From positions 254,872 through 318,871 of the forward strand of contig NZ_JACDUL010000003.1 in NCBI RefSeq assembly GCF_013760955.1: a stretch of 64,000 bases of DNA, read 5' to 3'. Source of the DNA: Methanococcus maripaludis. Lineage in GTDB: Archaea > AGJL01 > Methanococci > Methanococcales > Methanococcaceae. Below, in pieces: positions 1-8,100 of this stretch (positions are counted from its first letter, which is position 1; the number at the start of each line of letters is the position of its first letter). The translations under genes were made by a program, and so were the position numbers. The notes beneath the pieces were generated by a model, which worked only from the letters and a program-made list of their open reading frames with translations, was not told where the DNA came from and ran no database searches.

Positions 1-260
1 TCAAGGAATCCTGACTCTGTTGCATTTAATACGTCACTTGTAAGGGCTGAATAATCAGCTGTTAAGTAATCGATAAACGTGTACTCTATAAGGTCGCGGT
101 AGTCGTTAGACTCGCTTGCCAGTTCAAGAGCTTCGTTTGGGGTGTAGCAGATGTAAGTTACCCTAACTTTACCATCGTCTCCAGCATCTGCTGAAACTGC
201 TGTAAGAGATGATAAAAGCAGCACGCTCATTATTATCAAAAATATATTTTTAAACCGCAT
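1..260 (-). CDS. Secreted protein, N-terminal fragment (possibly CobN-like)
   Basis: Only the first 86 codons lie in the window; the gene continues past the left edge. The ATG at 260-258 follows a GGTGA ribosome binding site. Residues 1-24 form a clear signal peptide: basic MRFK, a hydrophobic core rich in I, L and V, and a likely cut after AVSA. The mature start reads KVRVTYICYTPNEALELASE and is followed by an acidic region, so the product is exported. The pattern resembles the start of methanogen CobN-like surface proteins, but this is a weak guess because the body of the protein is outside the window. Confidence 0.55.
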   Translation of the reverse strand, partial: MRFKNIFLIIMSVLLLSSLTAVSADAGDDGKVRVTYICYTPNEALELASESNDYRDLIEYTFIDYLTADYSALTSDVLNATESGFL

Positions 261-1006
261 TCGTTCACCTGAATTTAGTAAATAGGCCTGATTAATTTTT
301 TAAAGGGGTTTTTAATGTTTAGTCGATGTTCTTAATTTTGAAATCGTTAAAACCAGTATTTTGCCTAAAAAATCAATATTAACGTTATTTTAGGGTTTTC
401 GTTATTGAAAACAGATTTATTATAATTATTTGCTTAATTGGATTTTATTGAACAGTTAATTACCTGATCACCCAAAACTCCCGATTTGTCCTACCTCCAA
501 TATATTTTAATTTAAATTTTTTTGTAAAAATACAAATAAAATTGAATAAATAGTAATATATATGATTTTCTAGCTAAACTTATGATTTATAAATTAATGT
601 TGAACAGACTTCAACGTTTTTTAAAATTTAAAAAAATAGTCCAATAGCTGTTTTTAGATAATTTAAAAACTATTAATTTCTAAATGTAAGATTATTCTCT
701 TAAAAATCCAGTAATTCCTAAAAATCGTTTTTTTTTTGCAATATCGCAAGTATTATTGACGAAAATACATTTTAAAAGTATAATAATATTTTATAATTAA
801 TGAAATAATAGTCCTATAAATTAAAGAATAGTATTAATATATACATTATGACATAATATGGCATATGAACATTGCAAAACAGCGAGGGTAAATTAAACGT
901 AGGTTAAAACTAACTTGCATTAAAAATTGGCGTGATTTTGTATTGAAGATGCATACTTCATCAACGTTAATTTACAAAAACATTTTAAAAATTGGTTGTG
1001 GTCGAC
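261..1006. other. AT-rich intergenic region between divergent genes
   Basis: About 750 bases without a convincing gene separate the secreted-protein gene from the divergent methyltransferase. The region is very AT-rich, with several TATA-like stretches (for example around 836-862) that could serve either gene. A short imperfect inverted repeat lies near 944-960, with TGAAG and CTTCA arms around ATGCATA, just upstream of the methyltransferase. No tRNA, repeat array or insertion sequence is visible. Confidence 0.5.
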
Positions 1007-1678
1007 ATGGACAAAGGAAAGGAGCATTTTGATGGAATTGAAGATTCGTATGAGAACATGATAATAAAAATAGTCCCTTCATCAGAAGATTTCTTTGGTG
1101 CTGTTCTCTCATTTATTCCTGAGGGCAATACCAAAATTCTTGAACTTGGTAGTGGTACTGGGTTTTTAACTACAAGAATTGTTGAATTGAACCCTTCAGC
1201 AGAAATAACTTGTATTGACCTTTCAGAAGGCATGTTAGATGTTGCGAGAGGAAAACCTGAACTTTCCGATGTAAAATTTATTAAAGGAGATTTTCGTGAA
1301 GCATGGGGCGATGGAAAATTTGACGTGATTTTATCAACTCTTTGCCTACACCACCTTCCAGATGATGACAGAACGGATATTCTTGGCAAAATATACGATT
1401 CATTGAATCCAAGAGGGGCATTCATAAATGGAGATGTATTTTTAGGGGAAACTGAGGAAGAAGAGGCTAGAATTCTTTCTTGGTGGCATAAGGCTATGCT
1501 TCAAAATAATATGTCTGAAAAAGAGGCAGACTCAATGATAAAAAAGAGAGATGCTAACCACGATTATCTCGATAAAATTTCTGCTTTTACCGAAAAGATG
1601 AATTCTACAGGCTATGATGATGTAATGCTAGTTTATAAAAATAGGCTGTATGGAGTCTTTGTTGGACTTAAAAAATAA
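1007..1678 (+). CDS. Class I SAM-dependent methyltransferase
   Basis: This is a 223-residue cytosolic enzyme with a Rossmann-type methyltransferase fold. Motif I is ILELGSGTGFLT near residue 45, an acidic residue ends beta-2 (ITCIDLSEGML), and motif IV-like VILSTLCLHHL follows. This layout matches class I methyltransferases of the UbiE/COQ5 type acting on small molecules. The substrate cannot be read from sequence. The ATG at 1007 (MDKGKEHFDG) is chosen over upstream in-frame TTG at 992 and GTG at 998; no strong ribosome binding site decides this. It is a single-gene unit with a long upstream region. Confidence 0.75.
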   Translation: MDKGKEHFDGIEDSYENMIIKIVPSSEDFFGAVLSFIPEGNTKILELGSGTGFLTTRIVELNPSAEITCIDLSEGMLDVARGKPELSDVKFIKGDFREAWGDGKFDVILSTLCLHHLPDDDRTDILGKIYDSLNPRGAFINGDVFLGETEEEEARILSWWHKAMLQNNMSEKEADSMIKKRDANHDYLDKISAFTEKMNSTGYDDVMLVYKNRLYGVFVGLKK

Positions 1679-1775
1679 TTTTCTTTTTTTTTGAAATTTT
1701 AATGGAAATTTATTTTTTAAAAAATTATAAAAATAGAGATATCAATCGAATACATTCAAACACCAGTTAAAGAAA

Positions 1776-2324
1776 TTATTCAAAACTTGCAATTATTGCA
1801 CCAAATACACTTGTTAAAATCCATTCTGCATCCGATTTCAAATAAGTTAACGCACTTTTGATGTTTGATTTTTCAATTTTTTCGTTTGAAAGTTCTTTTT
1901 CAATTATCCTAACGTTTCTGATAATTTCAAACCTTTTTTCAGGATTTTTATCATTAATTTCATTGTAAACTTCTTTAAAAGGCAGTATTGTAATTAGATG
2001 TTCACTACCCATTCCAAAAATAATATCATTATCACAGATTACTGGATTAAATTCAGGAAATTTATTTTTAAAATACTGTGAATTTTCAATAAATGCAATT
2101 CCGCTTTTTGATAATTTTACGATATAAAAAATTCCGACAGTAGTTTGAACTCTTGACTTTATTTCAATATATCCTTTTGATTTCAGATTTTTAAATATCA
2201 AATCTAATGTGTTATCTTCAGGTTCAATACCCCTAAAATCCTTTCTTTGAAGGCTCGAATTTCCCCTACGATATTCCAAATACATTTTTTCTAAAATAGA
2301 ATTTTGAAGTTCATTCATATCCAT
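1776..2324 (-). CDS. Winged-helix DNA-binding-like protein
   Basis: The product has 182 residues. The first ~95 have the pattern of a winged helix: an N-terminal helix (MNELQNSILEKMYLEYRRG), then NTLDLIFKNLKSKGYIEIKS as a likely recognition helix, and a beta wing (TTVGIFYIVKLSKSGIAFIE). The remainder (residues 95-182) matches no family I know and may be a sensor or oligomerisation part. The ATG at 2324 is preferred because GGTGTG precedes it; an in-frame GTG lies at 2330. Repeated TGTCCCAATTA blocks upstream suggest autoregulation. The regulator role is inferred. Confidence 0.6.
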   Translation of the reverse strand: MDMNELQNSILEKMYLEYRRGNSSLQRKDFRGIEPEDNTLDLIFKNLKSKGYIEIKSRVQTTVGIFYIVKLSKSGIAFIENSQYFKNKFPEFNPVICDNDIIFGMGSEHLITILPFKEVYNEINDKNPEKRFEIIRNVRIIEKELSNEKIEKSNIKSALTYLKSDAEWILTSVFGAIIASFE

Positions 2325-2362
2325 TTTCACACCAAAAAGTTCAAAGTCCCAGATAATAATTA

Positions 2363-2420
2363 TGTCCCAATTATCCTATTTTTAAAAATATATTTAAAAA
2401 TGTTGATTTTGTCCCAATTA
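2363..2420 (-). promoter_or_regulatory. Promoter with paired TGTCCCAATTA operator-like repeats
   Basis: Two exact copies of TGTCCCAATTA lie at 2363-2373 and 2410-2420, 47 bases apart, in the same orientation. They flank an AT-rich TATA-like block (about 2380-2398). A weaker third copy (AGTCCCAGATA) begins near 2345. The block sits directly upstream of the winged-helix gene that ends at 1776. Such direct repeats around a TATA box are typical binding sites for a repressor, here probably the product of the adjacent gene. The binding itself is inferred. Confidence 0.45.
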
Positions 2421-2551
2421 AAAAGTCTAGAATTTAACAACAAAACCATATTTGAAATCTTAGTATCATCATTATTCGATTAAATCGCAAATAAGATATA
2501 TTGTAGCTAGAATATGTCAAAAATAATATATTGTTGGGGCGAAGGATTAAA

Positions 2552-2779
2552 ATGAACATTGAATCTCGAATAAAAAGATATTTTAGAAAAGATATATCAT
2601 ATATGCTGTTTAACGTTCTTTTAGTAATGTTTTTAGCATTCATTATATTGGCGACACTTCAATTATTTGTATTTAGAAATCCGTTTTTAAATGAACTATC
2701 TCACGACATTTATGTGTTATTGGGCTTTTTCATGTTTGTTTCGATAATTGGGATTGCAATTTTGGAAATTATATTTTAA
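2552..2779 (+). CDS. Small two-helix membrane protein
   Basis: This is a 75-residue protein. A basic amphipathic N-terminus (MNIESRIKRYFRKD) is followed by two hydrophobic helices, roughly residues 17-43 and 54-75, joined by a short polar loop with FLNELSHD. It is probably an inner-membrane protein with both ends in the cytoplasm. The ATG at 2552 is chosen over an upstream TTG at 2531 because GGCGAAGGA lies at ribosome-binding distance. It does not resemble a family I can name. It is divergent from the winged-helix gene and shares the intergenic region with the operator-like repeats. Confidence 0.55.
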   Translation: MNIESRIKRYFRKDISYMLFNVLLVMFLAFIILATLQLFVFRNPFLNELSHDIYVLLGFFMFVSIIGIAILEIIF

Positions 2780-3178
2780 AGATCAAGCCTGTTTTAAATT
2801 TCTTTTTTTTTGAATTTTACCATATTCACGATAGTTTCTAGATTTTAAATTTTACGATGTAAAAAAATAGATTAAAAAACGGATACCCTACACAAATTAA
2901 ATTGAAAAATTTTTCAAATTTTTTTAAAAGATCCTTTGGAATTGAAGTATAATTCCACGATAACTTTCTTAAAATTTATTTTAAAAATGATAATTAAAAT
3001 TTTTATCAAATACATATTAATTAATTTAATATATAAATTGTAGATTTTTTAAAGTATTATGCACTTTGTGGGCCCTTACCTACAAGTTAATCAGTATTAT
3101 CGTTCTGTTGTAACTTTTACGGCATAAACTCATCCCAATTACGAAATGTATTTATAAAATATAGTTTTATTTAGTTTA

Positions 3179-3268
3179 GATCCTGTTTTAGTTATTAAGA
3201 TATTTATTTTAATAATATCCTTGATATGGTTAAATCCCCATTTATTGCTAAAACAGGATCACTTTTTT
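3179..3268 (+). ncRNA. Candidate structured ncRNA A, closed by 13-bp stem
   Basis: The arms GATCCTGTTTTAG (3179-3191) and CTAAAACAGGATC (3248-3260) are perfect 13-base reverse complements that close a 56-base interior. The interior contains a second hairpin with TTATTAA and TTAATAA arms. The closing stem is followed at 3263-3269 by seven T residues, an archaeal-type terminator. A TATA box (TTTATAAAATATA, about 3151-3163) lies about 27 bases before the first stem base, exactly where transcription would begin. Promoter, stem and terminator are therefore consistent with an independent RNA of about 90 nt. No coding potential is seen. Confidence 0.55.
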
Positions 3269-3382
3269 TATATCAAATAATTAAGATTTTTTTGTTATCG
3301 TATCTACTTTTTGACTTTACAATAAATTTTAATCGAAATTTGATCTTGAATATCTAAACTGTTTTAAACCTTAAAACTATTT

Positions 3383-3550
3383 AAAAAAGAATTATTTTAA
3401 AACGGAATAAAACCAGTGCAGTATATCACTGCACCAGTATTCCATATCTATCCTCGAGAAGTTAAAATCCCCATAATAACAACCCAATTGGAACCGAAGT
3501 TCCAATATTTGGTATCTTCTAAGTACTACTAATAACTTACGACTAATGTT
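3383..3550 (-). ncRNA. Candidate structured ncRNA B with cUUCGg hairpin
   Basis: Read on the minus strand, 3505-3488 folds as TTGGAAC-TTCG-GTTCCAA. This is a 7-bp stem capped by the extra-stable cUUCGg tetraloop. Further downstream, 3434-3416 forms a perfect 7-bp stem (GTGCAGT/ACTGCAC with a 5-nt loop) enclosed by an outer GGAATA/TATTCC pairing (3404-3443). A run of six T (minus strand, 3388-3383) could terminate the transcript. An AT-rich TTTAATATATTC at about 3583-3572 could be the TATA box, giving a start near 3550. The ends are approximate. It matches no RNA family I recognise. Confidence 0.5.
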
Positions 3551-3918
3551 GTAAAAACTTCATTACCCCAGAATATATTAAATTTCTTAAAAATATTTTT
3601 GGCCCCCAATATATCTTTTTAAAACTTTAAAAACAGTGATGACAATTATGCAGGATATTAAACATAAACAAATTATTTTAATTAGTTTTTTTAATTAAAA
3701 ATCAAAAAGATATGGGGCAACTTAAAAATAAAAAATGGCATGATATACGACAATGAACATATTACTTGTTAAAAAATTCAAATTAAATATAATACTGTTG
3801 AAATTAAACATTAAAAAAGAAAAATTAAAAATCATTTAAGTTCGTTTTTAACCCGACGTATTGGTTTTGATTACCCTAAAAGTTTAAGTAATACTATTTT
3901 CAAAAATTATATTACCCG

Positions 3919-4037
3919 AGGTGGGAAAGATCTTGGGAAACGGGGAGTAATTTTCATCGTTTGTTAAATGGGTGTCATAGACCACGAGAACAGTTCAATT
4001 TCTGGGGGGTTGTTGAATTGTTCTAGATCTCTTTTTT
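3919..4037 (+). ncRNA. Candidate structured ncRNA C, GC-enriched with terminator
   Basis: This stretch is much richer in G and C than its surroundings, a known hallmark of structured RNA in AT-rich archaeal genomes. AGAACAGTTCAA (3987-3998) pairs with TTGAATTGTTCT (4013-4024) as a 12-bp stem with one G-U pair and a 14-nt G-rich loop. AAAGATCT (3926-3933) can pair with AGATCT plus the following T run (4025-4036) to close the whole molecule. Transcription would end in the T run at 4032-4037. TATA-like sequence lies at about 3878-3912. The 5' end is uncertain and no family is recognised. Confidence 0.55.
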
Positions 4038-4112
4038 CTTTTTTAAAAAGGTAATATACTTATATTTTAACTTTCTTTTTAAGAATAGCCTGTTCGTTCT
4101 GAAGTTTTATGT

Positions 4113-4436
4113 TTAATGTCGATAGCCCACGTTTAATGCCTCTTCAAGTACTCGATAATCTTTCCACTCATTATGATCTCTTTTAAAGCGTTTCAGGTTT
4201 TCAAAGAATTCATATTTCAACTCTTCAGATAAGTTGAGTTGTTTTGATATTTTTCCAGCTTGAGTTTTTAATAATTGCATTTTGGAACATTTTGCATTAT
4301 CGAATACTGACTCGGTCTGCAGGTATCCACAGCATTTGTTTTCTGTATCAACAAAAACTGGCCTTACCTTTCCAGTTATGTATTCTTTATCGTAATGGAC
4401 CACAGCCTTCAAACACTTTGGACATATTCGAATCAT
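4113..4436 (-). CDS. Small zinc-ribbon protein of unknown function
   Basis: The product has 107 residues. The N-terminus MIRICPKCLKAVVHYDKEY carries a CxxC knuckle, and NKCCGYLQTE near residue 34 can supply the second pair of ligands, so a single zinc ribbon is likely. The rest is a charged, probably helical region (LSEELKYEFFENLKRFKRDH). The ATG at 4436 is preceded by GTGAGGGG seven bases upstream, an excellent ribosome binding site. The gene abuts ncRNA candidate C on one side and the integrated element on the other. The function is not known. Confidence 0.6.
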   Translation of the reverse strand: MIRICPKCLKAVVHYDKEYITGKVRPVFVDTENKCCGYLQTESVFDNAKCSKMQLLKTQAGKISKQLNLSEELKYEFFENLKRFKRDHNEWKDYRVLEEALNVGYRH

Positions 4437-4566
4437 CTAAAACCCCTCACGTAGTTATTGATAGTAATATACTACATGAAAGGTTTTTTATTTGAAATAT
4501 AAATAATTTGTTCGTTAAATCGTGTATAAGTCTGTAAAAACCGTTTTTAAATTCTTAAAAATAGAC

Positions 4567-4611
4567 TCGATAGATCGGACTCAGGATTTTTGAAAATCGA
4601 TAGATCGGACT
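4567..4611. repeat. Two 15-bp TCGATAGATCGGACT direct repeats
   Basis: TCGATAGATCGGACT occurs at 4567-4581 and again at 4597-4611, exactly 30 bases apart. The core GATCGGAC recurs near both ends of the integrated element, yet these two copies lie outside its left boundary. They could be binding sites for a recombination protein or relics of an earlier integration at the same tRNA gene. Confidence 0.6.
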
Positions 4612-4764
4612 AGTGAAAAACCATCAAAATCGGTGCCATTGGTAAAAATCAGATATAGTTTGAGGAACAATTCCGGGTCCTTTGGATGTAAAATACTGCA
4701 AAAAAGCTAAATCTTGTTAAAAACCCACGGTCTTGAAAGAAACCAAAAAAGAGTGCGTTATTTC

Positions 4765-4821
4765 AAAAAGTGGAGGGAAAGGGATTTGAACCCTCGAACC
4801 GCTACCGGATCGGATCTTAAG
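4765..4821 (-). repeat. Left attachment site: displaced 3' part of tRNA-Leu
   Basis: These 57 bases are identical to 11905-11961, which include the 3' half of tRNA-Leu(UAA) (acceptor strand, T arm, variable arm and the 3' side of the anticodon arm). The identity stops just after the anticodon loop. The copy cannot form a tRNA because the 5' half is missing. This is the classic signature of a tyrosine-integrase element inserted into a tRNA gene: the element restores the tRNA at one end and leaves the original 3' fragment at the other. Confidence 0.9.
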
Positions 4822-4833
4822 GAATATTTACCC

Positions 4834-4969
4834 GATCGGACGCATTATTTTTGAGATTTGTGAAAAATAACAATTTTTTAATCGATATTATCAATTTTTT
4901 ACAAAACTCGTTTCATTTGTTTTTGAAAACAGGATCGGACTTAGTCCGATACGGTAAGAATGTCCGATC
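4834..4969. repeat. GATCGGAC octamer cluster at left end of element
   Basis: GATCGGAC occurs at 4834-4841 and 4933-4940, its partial complement GTCCGAT at 4944-4950, and the full complement GTCCGATC at 4962-4969. The 4933-4950 pair forms an inverted repeat around TTA. The sequence resembles the anticodon arm of the target tRNA. Similar copies lie near the right end at 11681, 11755 and 11784. They look like protein-binding sites for integration or excision; this is inference. Confidence 0.5.
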
Positions 4970-5109
4970 CGGTGATTTTTTGATTTTTCATAAAATTTAA
5001 TGCTAATTTTAGACGATTAATCTAATTAATGAGAACAATAAGGAAATTAATATATATTTTTAAATCCTACAATAATTGGGTATTTTTTAAAAATTATGGG
5101 GTGATACCT

Positions 5110-8100
5110 TTGAAATTGAAGATTTTAATGGTATGCATGGTAACGCTTTTTGTTTTAAACTCTTGCTGTGCTGAATATTACAATTTAGATTTTTTAATTG
5201 ACATAAACCACAATGAACCATCGTCCGAGTATGTAGTCTCGGGAGAAGAGGTAGATTTTAATATATTATTCAACACGATAGACAGGACTACCTCGAACGA
5301 AATTGAAAATATATGGGCAGATGATCCAGCAGTAACTGCAAATTTAACTAGTGTGCTTTTAATTGCTGCTGCAAATGACCGTTATAGTGAAGGCATGCTT
5401 TCATTTGTAAATGGTACATCAAATACAACAGATTTGTTTGATATAACTAATGCCGATATTTCAATGGATTTAGGCGAATTAATGTTGTTATCTCGAAGCT
5501 GGGAGGTAGATCCTTTTGAATGGTATTCTGATGATTTAGAAGCATCAGAAATCATTGTAGCGTTAATTAATAGTGAATCGAGTAATTTTAGCGAATCACC
5601 AGATTTAGAAGTTGACGAAGATGGAATGGTATATGCCTCAATAGTATTTCAAAATGGAGATGGGGAAAATTCTAATACTTACGGCACCCTTTCCCCAGGT
5701 ATGGTAATACCATTCCTCGGTCAAGAAATGCTAGTTGTAAAACTCGATAGTGACAATGATCAGGTTGTTTTGGGTAATGAATTATATGAAGGAATTCTGA
5801 AAAACAGTACCGAACAGGATATCGGGGAAGGCTATTCTGTTAAAGTATCGAATATATTATTTGAAGAACCTGATTATTACAAGGTTGAAATACAGGTTTT
5901 GAAAGACGGAAATGTTATTGACTCAAAATTTGATACTGTGGATGGAAACGGTACCCAGATAAACCTAATTTGTGGGGATATAGGGGTTGTTGTAAACGAT
6001 GCATTTAGAGATGAAAATGGAACTCGTTATGCACAACTTTTTGTCGCAGAAGATTTGGTTACTTTAGATTTAGGTGAAGAATATTCTGAATATTATGAAG
6101 CATGCACTGTTGATCTAATTCCGGGTGTTGGACTTAAATTATCAAACGATACTATTGCCCAAGGTAAAATCGTAGGTATAGCTTTGAAATACGTCGGCAA
6201 TATAATTAACAATATTAACTCTAATGAAGAATTAGATATTGCAAACTATACAAAATTAGAATTCGACAAAGAAAATGGAGAAATGTCCATCCAATTTGCA
6301 ATTTCTGATGTTGGAAATCTATCAAACACTTGCAATAATGTTAAGTATGTAATTAACACGACAGGACCCGGAGATGCATACTTTACTAACGGAAACTTTA
6401 GTTTTATAAACAATAGTATTTGGCCAGATGAGTCTTTTGACATTTTTAATGGATATTCAAATGCATCTAGCTGGAAATTAAAATTCACTGAGGCAGGAAC
6501 TTACAAAATAACAGTGGGTTTGGTAAATGCAACAAACACTTCAGATACGTCATGGGTGTTTAGAAATCACAGTTCTGTTTTAATCAAGGTTTTGGATCCC
6601 AAATACCCAAACTACGACTTCAAATATGAAATTCCTGAAGAAATTATTTCTGGAAAAGAAACAGAAATTAATTTAACACTTAATGTTACGGGAAAATTGG
6701 AATCCAACAGAATTGAAAATATATGGGAAAATAACGGTACGTTTAGTACGGATAATGAATTATTTATAATCGCTACAGGGAATGAGACATATTCTGAAGG
6801 ATTACTCGGCTTTTTAAGTTCTGAAAATGTAAAAATATCTGAATATGATGTTCAAGATGCATCAATTGGTGATATACATAAAAATTACTGCAATCTTGGA
6901 GAAATACCTGGCATGAAAGTTATTGAAAATGCCAACATGTGGAACTGGTACTTTGGATATGATTCATCTGACAGCCAATATACAGGTACAGTTCAGACAT
7001 TTGAGTCTGTTTCAGCAGTAATCAATACTGATTTAAATACTACTTTTGGTAGTGCTGAAAATCCAGACTTAAAAATAAAAAATAACAGTGCATTTTACAC
7101 TACACTAGCAGTAAAAAATCAAAAATCTGGAAATACCGTCAATGATTATGTAACTTTAGCCACGGGTACAAAAATTCCGATTCTGGGTAACGAAAAGGTT
7201 GTTATTGACGTGAATAGTGATGACAACCAGATAACGTTAGGTTTAGAAGTATTTAAAGGAGTTTTAGAAGAAGGAATGGCTTATGACCTTGGAAATGGAT
7301 ATTTGGTAAACATTACCAATGTTTTGAATGTTACAGGAGGATACAAAGCAGAAATACAGATTTTAAAAGATGGAAGAACTGTTGCATCAAAATTTGATAC
7401 TGTGGAGGAAGGACATCCATTTAAAATAATTTGTATGGATGTTGGGGTTATTGCAAATACTGCAATAATCGATATAGATGAAAATAAAGGATTTGTAGAA
7501 TTAGCAATATTGGATAATATTTCTCATGTAGAATTTGGTAAAGAATATTTGCCAGATTGGGAAGCCCGTGGTATCGTGGCCTCCATATCGGGTTTGGAAT
7601 TTAAGAACAATATTTCAGATAGTAAAATCGTTGGAATGGGTTTAAAATACGTAGGAAACGATGTAGATAATATCAATAATTTCAAAACATTTGAAATTGC
7701 AAATTATGCTAGAGTCGATTTTGATGAATATTCTGATAAAATGAGCATTCAATTTGCAATGGACAATAGGTACGAGGATGTTAAATACTTGGTAAGTGCG
7801 ACAGGGCCTGGAAACGTAAGTTTTACCAACAATAATTTAACTTTTATAAATACTGCGTTATGGCCAGAAAGTTCGTTTAGCGTTCCAAATGTTTACGAAA
7901 ACGATTTAATGTCCATGACGTGGAAACTGAACTTCAGCAAACCTGGAGATTATAACTTAACATTTAGTTTAGTAAATTCCAAAAATGAAACTATATCAAA
8001 TATTTCAAAATCCGAAATAATTACTGCAATCACAAAAGAAACTTTTGGAAATGTTTCGATTATCTATCTAACTGATGATATAACAAACACTACAATTATT

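Larger units (their letters stand above)
2780..4112. other. Gene-free region holding three ncRNA candidates
   Basis: About 1.3 kb has no credible open reading frame on either strand. It is not uniform: 2780-3060 and 3600-3880 are plain AT-rich DNA, while 3179-3268, 3383-3550 and 3919-4037 hold the three structured RNA candidates listed separately. A GTGGGCCC block with a central palindrome lies at about 3067-3076. No repeats of the flanking integrated element were found here. Confidence 0.5.

Noticed and set aside
2780-4112. CRISPR array in the gene-free stretch
   Set aside because: No regularly spaced repeat of 25-37 bases is present; the visible symmetry consists of single hairpins.
4244-4495. 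Plus-strand open frame opposite the zinc-ribbon gene
   Set aside because: The opposite strand has a CxxC zinc ribbon and a strong ribosome binding site; this frame has neither.
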